Notes: generated by a model not told the origin, from the letters alone. A stretch of DNA of 64,000 nucleotides from Parachlamydiales bacterium (GCA_041671045.1 JBAZCF010000003.1:1-64000), one strand, 5' to 3'; shown: positions 1 to 8,648, counted from the first letter of the stretch. Numbers and translations are program-made.

Positions 1-8
1 TCTACCTC

Positions 9-985
9 ATGCAAACTGAAGCGACTTATAACATTCGTAATTGGCCAGATTATAACAGAGCTCTCATTCAAAGAGGAAGCATAACTATTTGGATAGAGGA
101 AGAATCATTAAAAAAATGGCATTCCTCGTCACACACATGCGTGGCAGGAAGGCCAAAAACTTATTCTGACGAAGCAATGCTTATGCTTCTCATGCTTCGA
201 GAAGTATTCAAGTTGACCCTAAGAAGCTTACAAGGTTTTGCCAAATCTTTATTCAAATTAATGAGTCTCGATCTTTCAGTTCCCAGCGATACCCAAATCT
301 CTAGAAGGGCTCAAACTCTGCATAAACACATTAGACGTTTACTTAAAGGGAAGAAAAAGTGTCATATTATTTTTGATTCAACAGGGCTGAAAGTAAATGG
401 AGAAGGAGAATGGAAAATAAAGGTTCATGGGAAAACCAAGCGTAGAACCTGGAGGAAGTTTCACATAGGATTAGATGCCGAAACCCAAGACATTCTGTGT
501 TGCGAGTTAATAGGGAATAACGAAGGAGATGCAGAAGTAGCTGAGAGGATGTTGGATAGCCTGCCAAAAGCCATTAAATCAGCGCGGGGCGATGGAGCTT
601 ATGATGCACAACGTTTTCGTAAGAAAGTCCATGAAAAAGGAGGAATTTGCATTGTTCCTCCGCCAAGAGATGCCACCTATAAGGGAGCTTTGGAAGGATG
701 GGAGCGAGAGAGGGGTGGGAGCGAGAGAGGGATGCCAGCCTAGCAGCAATTGAAGGATTTGGTAGTGGAGAGATGGGAAGAAAGCTTTGGAAAATCTGCT
801 CGCGATACCACGAAAGATCTTTAGTAGAAACGGCCATGTTTAGAGTAAAAAAGATGTTTGGAGAAAAGCTTAAAGCTCGATCTATAGGAGCTCAACAATC
901 TGAGGTTATTTGTAAATGTTTAGTAATCAATAAGATGAATAAAATTGGTCTACCAAGAGAAAAATGGACAACCAAAGCAAATTAG
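9..985 (+). pseudogene. IS5-type DDE transposase, frameshifted
   Basis: This is the transposase of an insertion sequence that would move by DDE-type cut-and-paste. The first frame (9-743) starts with the N-terminal region typical of IS5-family transposases and contains an IFDSTGLK motif with the first catalytic Asp and a DGAYD motif with the second. The reading then moves to another frame (about 698-985), which carries the C-terminal part with the expected catalytic Glu region (SLVETAMFR). The break coincides with a 17-bp tandem duplication at 698-731, so a single translated product is not expected. Only 8 bases precede the start codon, so the left inverted repeat cannot be seen. I could not define the right end with confidence. 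A programmed frameshift is possible but less likely than mutation. Confidence 0.8.
698..731 (+). repeat. 17-bp tandem duplication breaking the transposase
   Basis: Positions 698-714 and 715-731 are the same 17-base unit (TGGGAGCGAGAGAGGG preceded by A or G), identical at 16 of 17 positions. Because 17 is not a multiple of 3, the extra copy shifts the reading frame. Removing one copy joins the two halves of the transposase. Confidence 0.9.
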
Positions 986-1123
986 GGTGGTTTGGGAAAG
1001 GGATAATAAGAGTTTTATCAAATTAATTTGTCTGTGAAGGCTATTGCGCAACAAGGCCAATGGACACTATCTCGACCTTATAGAACTACTCGATGATTTA
1101 AATAATTTAAAAAGGAAATATCA

Positions 1124-1837
1124 TTGAAAACTGCAATTTCAGTTAAAAATGTCTTTAAAACGTATCCAAATGGCAAAATTGCTCTTCATGGAATAAACAT
1201 TGACCTTGAATATGGAAGCCTTGTTGGATTGATTGGACCCAATGGTGCTGGAAAATCAACCTTGATTCATATTATTGCTGGGGTAATAAAACATGATAAG
1301 GGAACAATTGATTGTCATATTCCAGATTCAAAAGAAATTGCATGGGTAAGTCAATTTTCATGTATAGATTGGTATTTGCCAGTAATCGATAATGTTAGAC
1401 TTGGAGCTAGATTAGGAGGTTATGGTTTAAGTGAGGCGGAAGAGGTATCAAAAAAATGGCTAACGACATTAGAATTACAACATAAAAGTTACTGTAAACC
1501 AGATGCTCTTTCAGGTGGTGAACAAAGAAGAATGCAAATAGCTCGTGCGTTGGCTCAAAATGCAAAAATACTTATTCTGGACGAACCCACCACAGGCCTA
1601 GATCCTATTGCTAGCAAAATTCTTATGCAAAGTTTAAAGCAATTATCAAAACAAAATTGTTTAATAATTCTTTCATCGCATGATTTACACCTTATCGAAA
1701 ATGACGTCGATCGAATACTTTTTTTAAATGAAGGCTCTCTAATTGCAAATTTAGAAATTGAAAGCATCAAAAGATCCGCAAATAATCTTCATGAATACTA
1801 TACAAACACAATGAGTAAAACATCTAATGTTACGTAA
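1124..1837 (+). CDS. ABC transporter ATP-binding protein
   Basis: This 237-aa protein is the ATPase subunit of an ABC-2 type exporter and would drive transport through the permease encoded next to it. It has a Walker A motif (GPNGAGKST), the ABC signature (LSGGEQRRMQIARA), Walker B (ILILDEPTTGLD) and a switch His in LSSHD. The reading frame starts at a TTG codon preceded by AAAGGAAATATCA, a reasonable ribosome binding site. It overlaps the permease gene by 11 bases, so the two are translationally coupled. The substrate cannot be predicted; families of this type export drugs, lipids or polysaccharides. It lies just downstream of an insertion-sequence remnant. Confidence 0.88.
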   Translation: MKTAISVKNVFKTYPNGKIALHGINIDLEYGSLVGLIGPNGAGKSTLIHIIAGVIKHDKGTIDCHIPDSKEIAWVSQFSCIDWYLPVIDNVRLGARLGGYGLSEAEEVSKKWLTTLELQHKSYCKPDALSGGEQRRMQIARALAQNAKILILDEPTTGLDPIASKILMQSLKQLSKQNCLIILSSHDLHLIENDVDRILFLNEGSLIANLEIESIKRSANNLHEYYTNTMSKTSNVT

Positions 1838-2576
1838 TTTTTTTCTTGTATCTGAATTTGAGTTTCGAGCCATAATCAACGATAAGCCTGGCTTATTAAG
1901 AATTTTTATGGAACCCTTTGCCTATTTATTTCTTCTTGCTGCAGGATTACAAAGTATTGTTGGCATTTACCAAGTTGATTATATCTCTTTTGTTTATCCT
2001 GGAATTGTAGGATTACAACTTCTGAGACTATTTTTACATTCAATTTATAGATTAACGATTGATAGAAGATGGGGTCTTCAGGCAATTAAAATGATTGCTG
2101 GAACTACAAATTTAGCTTACTTTTTAGGAATGTCAGTGGTTCCCATTTGCTTGTTCATTGTTCAAACAAGCATTTCCTATCCATTAGCATTATTATTGGG
2201 AGTTCAACTTTCAATTTCTGGATTTTTTGCTCTTCTTATTGTTGGTATTTTAGCAACCTTCTTTTGGGTTTCTCTTGCGATAGTTTGTACGTATTATTTT
2301 AAAAAATACTCTCAAAGAGATTTATTTATTCAGTTTTTATTTCTTCCAATATCATTATCTGCCCCTATATTTTACTCATTAGATAATGTTCCTGAATATC
2401 TAAAAGTAATTAGTCATTTTAATCCACTGTCTTATCAAGTCATCGCCTTAAGAGAACTATTTTTAAATCTGACGATTTCTACAAATTTTTATATTACATT
2501 AAGTTTATCGATTTTTTCCATGTGGATTGCTTTAAAGTTTATGAAAAATGCAGAATATTTGCCCTCAGAAATTTAA
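1827..2576 (+). CDS. ABC-2 type transporter permease
   Basis: This 249-aa inner-membrane protein is the permease partner of the preceding ATPase. It shows about six hydrophobic segments, and the central part ends with a conserved-looking P-I-F-Y-S...NPLSYQV stretch, as in the ABC2_membrane family (NodJ/DrrB-like). It has one permease and one ATPase, so the active transporter probably has two copies of each. The 11-base overlap with the ATPase gene indicates an operon. No substrate-specific feature is visible. Confidence 0.8.
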   Translation: MLRNFFLVSEFEFRAIINDKPGLLRIFMEPFAYLFLLAAGLQSIVGIYQVDYISFVYPGIVGLQLLRLFLHSIYRLTIDRRWGLQAIKMIAGTTNLAYFLGMSVVPICLFIVQTSISYPLALLLGVQLSISGFFALLIVGILATFFWVSLAIVCTYYFKKYSQRDLFIQFLFLPISLSAPIFYSLDNVPEYLKVISHFNPLSYQVIALRELFLNLTISTNFYITLSLSIFSMWIALKFMKNAEYLPSEI

Positions 2577-2610
2577 TTTCCGATTAACTTATTGCTTCCT
2601 AGTTAATTAG

Positions 2611-2638
2611 TGAATGGGGCTGGTCCTGACCCCATTCA
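2611..2638. terminator. Hairpin after the ABC operon
   Basis: A perfect 9-bp inverted repeat (TGAATGGGG, 10-base loop, CCCCATTCA) starts 34 bases after the permease stop codon. It lacks a strong T run, so it may be a weak terminator or another kind of structured element. Confidence 0.45.
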
Positions 2639-2776
2639 TTGTAAGGTTTGGTTTAACGTATTTTAGGCTTCCAATTTTGCAGAATAAAAGTAAAAGCGGG
2701 TGTATTTCGTAAAATTCATATTGATAGGACCCATACACCCCTACATTAGCAATTTGACCATCTGCCCGAAGAAAAA

Positions 2777-2799
2777 GACCAGCGGGTTATGAGGGCGGT
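2777..2799. other. attL-like repeat (left island boundary)
   Basis: This 23-base sequence is identical at 22 of 23 positions, in the same orientation, to 8828-8850 near the integrase. Read on the minus strand it contains CTCATAA, a CAT anticodon loop, followed by CCCGC and TGGTC, as in the 3' half of a tRNA. Unlike the right copy it is not followed by a T-arm. Two such direct repeats bounding an integrase-bearing region are typical of site-specific integration into a tRNA gene. Confidence 0.6.
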
Positions 2800-2909
2800 C
2801 GCCTTTCATATTACCCGATAATATCCAGCCGTTATCAGCAATATACTAAGAGGTTTGTGTGTTTAGTGCCACTGGTTTTTGTTGAGTATGAATGGATATT
2901 TACGGGGAG

Positions 2910-2935
2910 CGTTGCACCGCGATTGAACCGCAACG
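2910..2935. repeat. Inverted repeat, possible integrase arm site
   Basis: A 6-bp inverted repeat (CGTTGC ... GCAACG) surrounds the 12-mer TTGCACCGCGAT (2912-2923). The same 12-mer occurs in the same orientation at 8723-8734. Each copy lies about 100 bp inside a boundary repeat, the spacing expected of arm-type integrase or excisionase sites. Confidence 0.4.
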
Positions 2936-3001
2936 TGACTAGCTTCTTTTTTAATTAATTACCCTGTGATTTTTTATTTTCTTCTTCGCTTTAGAGGTAT
3001 T

Positions 3002-3031
3002 TTGTGGTAAAATGTAATGATATGTTATAAT
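3002..3031 (+). promoter_or_regulatory. Predicted promoter of the HigBA-like operon
   Basis: A perfect -10 box TATAAT (3026-3031) and a -35-like TTGTGG (3002-3007) are separated by 18 bases. The toxin start codon follows 19 bases after the -10 box, giving a short leader. Confidence 0.5.
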
Positions 3032-3049
3032 TTGTTATGAGAAAAGATA

Positions 3050-3445
3050 ATGAATATAGTGATTACTGAGTGGGCTTTACAGTCTTATTTGGATTTGAAG
3101 GGTGTTTTTACACGGGAAGAGTATCAGACTATGATACGACCTGACGCTGAGCTTCTTAAGGATTATCCTAATAATTCAAAGTTTGGTAATGACAAATTTT
3201 GGGGACCATGCAAAGAAAAAAGCGGCAAGAGTATTCATTTGGGGAATAAAATGAAATGGCATAATATTGGACATGGCCGCGTTCAACTACGCTTACTTGT
3301 GGTAATCATCCAAAATACAGCATACCTTTGCAATGCTTATGTAAAAAACGATGAAAAAACAGACTTTCGAGAGATGGCTAAATTAAAAACAAAAATACAG
3401 CTCATTAATGAAGGAAGGCTTATATCCCGAGGGGAATTATTATGA
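3050..3445 (+). CDS. HigB/RelE-like toxin
   Basis: This 131-aa protein resembles the RelE/HigB superfamily of toxins, which are ribosome-dependent mRNA interferases. The support is the C-terminal pattern RLLVVII...AYLCNAYVKNDEKT followed by an Arg/Lys-rich helix (REMAKLK), and the position directly before an Xre-type antitoxin gene. The toxin-first order and the 4-base ATGA overlap with the next gene are typical of HigBA modules. The N-terminal 60 residues are longer than in classical HigB and I do not recognise them. Activity is inferred from the fold pattern and context. Confidence 0.65.
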   Translation: MNIVITEWALQSYLDLKGVFTREEYQTMIRPDAELLKDYPNNSKFGNDKFWGPCKEKSGKSIHLGNKMKWHNIGHGRVQLRLLVVIIQNTAYLCNAYVKNDEKTDFREMAKLKTKIQLINEGRLISRGELL

Positions 3446-3948
3446 ACAATCCACAGATACATGAAGATAATCCAGGTAGAAATTTGCACGTTTTGGATAT
3501 TCTCAAAGAAATGAGAGATCAAGGTCTTGAAAACAACTTTATTTGGTCATTAATGGAGAATTGTCAAAGTTTTGAAGGTCTTCGCGACTTAATGGAAATG
3601 TGGTTTGATGAAACAGATATTAAAGATCGTGATAAAATTATTGCGGACTTACAAGAATCTCTTGATGATATTGAAAATGCGCCCCAAAAATCTGAGGAGC
3701 GACCCTATCTTCGTTTTGATGATTTGGATGAAATTAAAACTGATGTTACAGCATTTAAAGAACGTTTGAGAGTGGAAATTGATAGACAAGGTGGTATTAG
3801 TGAACTTGCGCGAAAAACAGGTATTCCACAATCTTCTCTTAGCAGATTTTTTTCATCGAAGACTATGCCTCGTCGTACAACTCTATTTAAGATTGCCAAA
3901 GCATTAAATCTTCCTGAAACAGTAATTGGTTTTAAATGGATTAATTAA
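3442..3948 (+). CDS. Xre-family antitoxin of the HigBA-like pair
   Basis: This 168-aa protein is the likely antitoxin and autorepressor of the upstream toxin. Its last 60 residues form a helix-turn-helix of Xre/Cro type (ISELARKTGIPQSSLSRFFS followed by LFKIAKALNLP). About 100 residues of acidic, helical sequence precede it; in a normal HigA the helix-turn-helix makes up most of the protein. The N-terminal extension may bind the equally long toxin. The start codon overlaps the toxin stop as ATGA. Confidence 0.7.
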   Translation: MNNPQIHEDNPGRNLHVLDILKEMRDQGLENNFIWSLMENCQSFEGLRDLMEMWFDETDIKDRDKIIADLQESLDDIENAPQKSEERPYLRFDDLDEIKTDVTAFKERLRVEIDRQGGISELARKTGIPQSSLSRFFSSKTMPRRTTLFKIAKALNLPETVIGFKWIN

Positions 3949-4027
3949 GAAATAATTTAAATTTTAATTACTAATTCGCAGATCTGATTTAACTCGAACT
4001 GTGCAATAAAAATATTTGGAATTAAAG

Positions 4028-5194
4028 ATGGATTTGATTGAAAAATTGAAAAATGTTGAAGATGAAAATGAGCTGATTAAGTTATTACATAAATCTGAAG
4101 AGGGTCAAAGTATAGATTTTAATAGTTACTTTCCTAAAAATGACAATACTAAAAAGGATGATTGGTTTGGAATTTGCAAACTAGTTGGCGCTTTTGTCAA
4201 TAATTTAGGAGGAACTATATTAATAGGTGTGGAAGAAACAGGGGGTATATTCTCAGGCATATGTGGAGTTGAAATTGAAAACTGGGAACGCATTCAAAAG
4301 CACATTCAAGATAAATTAAGATCACATTATGAACCATTAATAGAAAATGTTTTTTTTAAAAAAATCAAGTTATATTCAGGAAAATTTATTGTCATAATTT
4401 TTTGTCCAAAATCTAAGCAACTACATCAGTTGAAAGAAAATGGACAGCCCTCTATATATCCTAAAAGAGTTGGTTGCGATGTTGTAGCTATGACTGCTTC
4501 AGAAATAGCTAATGCATATAAGATTATCCATAACGAGGGGGCAAATTTTTCAAAATTAATTTCATCGAGAAACGAAAGTTTAGATTTTTGGTTAAACAAT
4601 GTTAATGACTTTAGAATTGAATCGCCTGCATTTGTCATACATGCGTATCCCGAAAATGAGAACATTTCAATAAACATAAGCGAATGGAATTTACAACAAA
4701 AACTTGAATATGCATTGGATTCCTTAATACAAGGAAATGCTAACTTAATTAATTCTCAATGCCAATTAAGATCTGAAGGATTAATATATTACAGTGACAT
4801 AAATCGATACTTAGTAGTTTCTCCGAAAGGCGCGTTGGAATTAGTTTTATCGGACATAGAATATCAAAATGGTAATGTCATAGCGTTTGCCGAGTGGGTT
4901 AAAACTTCATTTCTCTTGGTAAGTAAGGTATTAACTGAACTATCCTTAATAACAGATTGTAAATCATGGAACTTTGCAATCTCTTTAATTGGGGTTAAAG
5001 GGAGAAAACTTAGTCGGGGAACTGGAAATTTCCCCCATATTACAACAGGTGTTTTACCTAAGGATAAGTATCTTTTGGAATTTGTTAAAATAGATATCTC
5101 AGGTATTAATGATATATCTTCCAAAATGGAAAAAAGATACAAATCGAATTTAGAAAAAGTATGGCATGACGTCAACTCACCAATGCCAAATTAA
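4028..5194 (+). CDS. AlbA_2/Schlafen-type putative DNA-binding protein
   Basis: This 388-aa protein has an N-terminal domain like the AlbA_2 (Schlafen AlbA) family: an acidic E-E-G-Q-S-I-D-F start, then DWFGICKLVGAFVNN-GGTILIGV, a strand, then ERIQKHIQDKL. In other proteins this domain binds nucleic acid, and Schlafen relatives include tRNA nucleases. The C-terminal 220 residues are not recognised. I chose the ATG at 4028; a TTG at 4016 is also in frame. It lies inside a putative integrated island beside a divergent-looking Xre regulator, so a role in defence or island control is possible but only inferred. Confidence 0.6.
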   Translation: MDLIEKLKNVEDENELIKLLHKSEEGQSIDFNSYFPKNDNTKKDDWFGICKLVGAFVNNLGGTILIGVEETGGIFSGICGVEIENWERIQKHIQDKLRSHYEPLIENVFFKKIKLYSGKFIVIIFCPKSKQLHQLKENGQPSIYPKRVGCDVVAMTASEIANAYKIIHNEGANFSKLISSRNESLDFWLNNVNDFRIESPAFVIHAYPENENISINISEWNLQQKLEYALDSLIQGNANLINSQCQLRSEGLIYYSDINRYLVVSPKGALELVLSDIEYQNGNVIAFAEWVKTSFLLVSKVLTELSLITDCKSWNFAISLIGVKGRKLSRGTGNFPHITTGVLPKDKYLLEFVKIDISGINDISSKMEKRYKSNLEKVWHDVNSPMPN

Positions 5195-5217
5195 TTTTTA
5201 GACTATTTCTAATAGTG

Positions 5218-5511
5218 CTAGCTTTCAGAAATTAACTCTTTTGCTGAACAGTTTAGTGCATAAGCTAGTGCATAAATGTTTTCTAAAGCAATATTTCTTT
5301 CGCCTCTCTCCACTGATCCCACATAATTTATATGGAGATCTGCTTTCTCTGCCAACTTTTCTTGAGATAGACCCAGCGCTAACCGTTTTTCTCTTACGAT
5401 TTTTCCAAAAGCTACTCTAAGAGGTGTTCTTTCGGTTCTGTGTTTGAGGCTTCTTATGATCGGGTTCAGACGTGACTTGTTGACTTGTTTATGCAGAAAT
5501 GGCATCCTCAA
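5218..5511 (-). CDS. Xre-family transcriptional regulator
   Basis: This 97-aa protein carries a helix-turn-helix of Xre type (IVREKRLALGLSQEKLAEKADLHINYVGSVERG), ending with the usual ALAYALN and a short C-terminus. A basic 30-residue N-terminal tail precedes the domain. It probably represses itself or neighbouring island genes. Its stop codon lies only 23 bases from that of the convergent AlbA_2 gene. Confidence 0.8.
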   Translation of the reverse strand: MRMPFLHKQVNKSRLNPIIRSLKHRTERTPLRVAFGKIVREKRLALGLSQEKLAEKADLHINYVGSVERGERNIALENIYALAYALNCSAKELISES

Positions 5512-5548
5512 GCAATTTTTTTAACTAAAAACAACAATAGATTTTTTG

Positions 5549-6453
5549 ATGCCAAGAGCACCCAGGTATAATGCGATAGGAGCATTCCATCATGTTAATG
5601 CTTCGTGGTAATCAATGACGACCTATTTTTTATTCGGATTACGATAGAGTACAATGCTGCCTACTTATACAAGAAGTTATCGAACGATACGGACATCGAA
5701 TACACGGTTTTTGTTTGATGACCAATCATATCCATCTTGCATGGCAGCAAGGTCAAGAGGGACTTTCATCAGCTATTCAAAACTTTGCATTTCGATATGC
5801 TCAACGAATTAATCGTTTTCGTAAAGAGGTGGGCCATGTTTTCAAGGAAGGTTTAAATCGATTCTCGTTAGTAAGGACAACTACTTACCTCAACTGATTC
5901 GTTATATTCATTTAAATCCAGTTAGAGCAGGAATCGTAAAAAAAACCGAAGATTACAAGTGGAGTGGACATAACTCGTATCTAGGAACAGATCCTATAGT
6001 CTGGGTTGAAAGCGATTATCTGCTAAAAAAATATTCAGAAAACTGCGATGAAGCTATTAAACGATAGAATGAATATATTCATGCTGGAATTGACTGTGAA
6101 CCTGAAATCGACTTTAAAATGGGTCTTCAGTCTGGAATAATAGGAGATGATACGTTCATCCAAACGATTCTAGACTGTACAAATGAAACTTATGAGCATC
6201 AGAATAAAGATTCAAAAGTTACGATTTCAGACCTTATGATGTCTGTTCAAAATATGGAATTATCGAAGAGGAAATTGTTTCTGACAGTAGCGCAAGGAAC
6301 TTAGCCCATTTGAGAGCTATTATTACCCTTTTAGCGCGAGATCTGAAGGGGTTATCTATAATTGATGTGGCTAAGAAACTAAGGAGAGATGCTGGAGGTC
6401 TTAGTCGGTTAGCTAAAAAACTGGATAAAAAAACAACAATTCACTCTCATTAA
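5549..6453 (+). pseudogene. RAYT (REP-associated, IS200-like) transposase remnant
   Basis: The remains encode a Y1 HUH tyrosine transposase of the RAYT type. Fragments appear in several frames: MPRAPRYNAIGAFHHV at the start, then GFCLMTNHIHLA with the HxH-type metal motif, FRYAQRINR, and, in another frame, QLIRYIHLNPVRAGIV and WSGHNSYLG. The end (SIIDVAKKLRRDAGGLSRLAKKL) resembles the DnaA C-terminal helix-turn-helix found in some RAYTs. Inactivation includes a stop near 5608, a frameshift near 5890, an in-frame TAG at 6065 and a frameshift near 6250. Several independent lesions mean it has been dead for some time. No REP-like partner repeats were seen nearby. Confidence 0.8.
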
Positions 6454-6567
6454 ATCAAGAGATTACAACATAAGAAAATGAATTAACTAAACAAAATTTT
6501 GAAGTATCATGCAAATCAACAGTGTTTCCATAAAAGCCACTAAAACTCAAGATAACAAGTCAATAAG

Positions 6568-6828
6568 TCACGCCTGACCCCTAGCATGATAGTGTTTGGC
6601 TTCAGCGTAAAGCCAACGATAAGCGTTCTCATTTTCACAAGCTAGGTCTGGATGAGATGTAAATTCTACATTAGTCAGATAAGGCTCTCGATCCTTGATC
6701 GAAAAAGGTGGAGAAACTGGCTCTGAAATACATTTCTGTAGTTCTTTGATTTCTCTGAAAAATAGGCGTAAAATGTTTTTTGCGGGTTCTAAGTTCGGAG
6801 TTGGTGTCTTAATTTTAATCAAGTTCAT
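6568..6828 (-). CDS. Hypothetical protein following hicAB
   Basis: This 86-aa protein has no family that I recognise. Its start codon lies inside the end of hicB (14-base overlap), so it would be the third gene of a hicA-hicB-orf operon. The sequence has no obvious motif; the C-terminal part has several Tyr, Trp and His residues (AYRWLYAEAKHYHARG). It could be a real accessory gene or a chance frame kept open by the overlap. Confidence 0.45.
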   Translation of the reverse strand: MNLIKIKTPTPNLEPAKNILRLFFREIKELQKCISEPVSPPFSIKDREPYLTNVEFTSHPDLACENENAYRWLYAEAKHYHARGQA

Positions 6829-7135
6829 GTAGTTTTTCTATTACATATGAATTTAAGCTTAAACCTTTTGTTCTGGCCTGAAAAGCAAGTTTGGCGTGTA
6901 ATTCTGGCGAGATTCTGAGATTGAAAGTTCCAGAAAATGTTTTTTCTGGTTTCTCTCCCCTCTCCTTACACCAAGCAAGATAGTCGTCAATGGAGTCCTT
7001 AAAAGCAAGCTCAAGCTCTTCTACGCTTGTCCCTTGAAAAGTGATAATATCTCGTAAGCCAATCACTTCACCATGGAAAATTTTGGCTTCATCGTCATAC
7101 TCTACATGTCCGATATATCCCTTATATTTCATCAT
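6815..7135 (-). CDS. hicB: HicB-type antitoxin
   Basis: This 106-aa protein is the antitoxin of a HicAB module. The N-terminal half is the degenerate RNase H-like fold seen in HicB (YKGYIGHVEYDDEAKIFHGEV with a GLRD-ITFQG segment). The C-terminal half is a ribbon-helix-helix DNA-binding domain (GTFNLRISPELHAKLAFQA ... LNSYV). It should neutralise HicA and repress the operon, probably through the palindrome at 7427-7451. It overlaps hicA by 4 bases. Confidence 0.88.
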   Translation of the reverse strand: MMKYKGYIGHVEYDDEAKIFHGEVIGLRDIITFQGTSVEELELAFKDSIDDYLAWCKERGEKPEKTFSGTFNLRISPELHAKLAFQARTKGLSLNSYVIEKLHELD

Positions 7136-7404
7136 GGCTTATCTTTCTCCTTGGGTTGTATACCCGCATTTTCTAAAAATTTTTTTAAGGAGTCTAAAGC
7201 TCCCTTATCTATCTCTTTTTTAGGGTGAGGGCGATGGAATACTGCTTTCACTCTATTGAGAATAATTCTAACGCGGGAGCCTTCTCCTTCTGTAATTTCA
7301 GCGCCTAACGCCGTGAGTAACTTTTCACAATCTTTCCAAACTACATTGGAGAGGATAGGAATCTTAAAAATCGCTTCAAGGGTTTTTTCGTGTTTTTTAT
7401 TCAC
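7132..7404 (-). CDS. hicA: HicA-type mRNA interferase toxin
   Basis: This 90-aa protein matches HicA toxins, small double-stranded-RNA-binding-fold nucleases that cut mRNA. The pattern is WKDCEKLLTALGAEI...GSRVRI followed by FHRPHP, where the His in the last motif is the usual catalytic residue. The C-terminus (LKKFLENAGI) is also typical. At 90 aa it is slightly longer than many HicA proteins. The gene is first in the operon, as usual for hicAB, and overlaps hicB as ATGA. Confidence 0.88.
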   Translation of the reverse strand: MNKKHEKTLEAIFKIPILSNVVWKDCEKLLTALGAEITEGEGSRVRIILNRVKAVFHRPHPKKEIDKGALDSLKKFLENAGIQPKEKDKP

Positions 7405-7426
7405 TCAATCTCTCTCTCTTTGTCTA

Positions 7427-7451
7427 TATAGTACCATAATTTGGTACTATA
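7427..7451. promoter_or_regulatory. Predicted HicB operator/promoter of hicAB
   Basis: A perfect 9-bp inverted repeat (TATAGTACC, 7-base spacer, GGTACTATA) lies 23 bases upstream of the hicA start codon. The arms contain TACTAT/TATATA sequences usable as a -10 box on the minus strand, so a dimeric ribbon-helix-helix repressor bound here would block transcription. Confidence 0.6.
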
Positions 7452-7573
7452 TTGCGACTATTTGTTAAATCACTTAGTACGAATGACATAAAGTGTAACT
7501 TGATAAGTAATCACTACTTGCCATGCATATAATATAGTTACTTCCATCCTTGAGATTCAGGTGTGGTATCTGT

Positions 7574-8648
7574 TCAAGAGTTAGGCATTTCTTTAAGGAT
7601 TTGTTCAGAGATGTGTTTGCTAAATTTTTTAGTGACCTGGACATCAAGATGTGTGTAGCGTTGTAACATATGTAAAGTACGATGACCCATTGCAGTGGCC
7701 AACTCCAAGTTAGATGCGCCTTGCCTTGCAGCTAAGGTACAAAAAGTATGTCGCATATCATGAGCTCGACAGTCTGCAATTTCAGCTCTTTTGAGAGCCT
7801 CCTTCCAAGCTTTTTTAATATCGATTTGACCAAAGGCTGTTAGACTTGAAAAGACTAAAGATTTTGCTGAGTTACGTACTTGAAATAGATTTCTCAACTC
7901 TTCAATGACAGGTTCTGCTAAGGAAATACTTCTTGGGTTTCCGTTTTTTTGTTTCTTTGAGATAAGCGAGCCTGTTTTCAAAATCGACATGGCGCCACTC
8001 TAATCCTAAAATCTTCCCTTGCCTTGCACCTGTAGTTAGGCTCATCAGTACAATACAGTAGAGGTAAGGCGATTTGCTTTGACGGCAGGCAGGTAGAAGT
8101 CGAGAAGAGATTTCATCTTCAGAAAGAACACGGTCTCTTCCTTTGTTTTCTTTTAGTTTGGTTAAATTAAAGCAAGGGTTCTCGTCGACCCATTTTAAAC
8201 GCTGGGCATAGCTAAAAATAGCAGATAGACTTGAAATATATCTATTGGTTGTTGCTGCGCTACGCTTGAGTCCTTTACTTGTGGGGGTGTCGGCTAGTTG
8301 TTGTCTTTCTTTTCCTATAAGATCAGTTGTAAGGTGGATCAGTGCATAGTCCCCAATGCGACTCTTCCAATAGTTGAGATGATGCATGACATCTTCGGCA
8401 GAACGGATGTGCTGCAAAGCGCCATCATTGACGTAGCGTTCGATCAGCTGCTGGAAAGTATGCTGCTCTATATGGCGGTTAAACTGATATTGGCCATGTT
8501 TAATTTGCCTTTCGATATCAGCTGCCCAGTCCTCAGCTTCTTGCTTTCTATCAAAATGGTTGCAGACTGTGGGATAGCCTTTGATGCGAACGACTGCTCG
8601 CCAGTGACTGGTTCCGTTTTTATTTTTGCGTTTTTGTATAGATGCCAT
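7574..8648 (-). pseudogene. Tyrosine-recombinase integrase, one-base frameshift
   Basis: Two overlapping frames (7902-8648 and 7574-7990) together encode a complete phage-type integrase. The first holds the N-terminal AP2-like arm-binding domain, the SAM-like core-binding domain and the first catalytic Arg (TTGARQGKILGLEW). The second holds HDMRHTF, GHRT and the tyrosine nucleophile in LQRYTHL. All catalytic residues are present. The frames meet at a run of seven T on the plus strand (7944-7950); six would restore LKETKNGNPRSI. This could be a real inactivating mutation, a slippage site or a sequencing error. The gene sits next to the right island boundary, as expected of the enzyme that inserted it. 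Confidence 0.85.

Noticed and set aside
9..985. Programmed frameshift in the transposase
   Set aside because: The frame change coincides with a 17-bp tandem duplication rather than a slippery motif such as A6G, so mutation explains it better.
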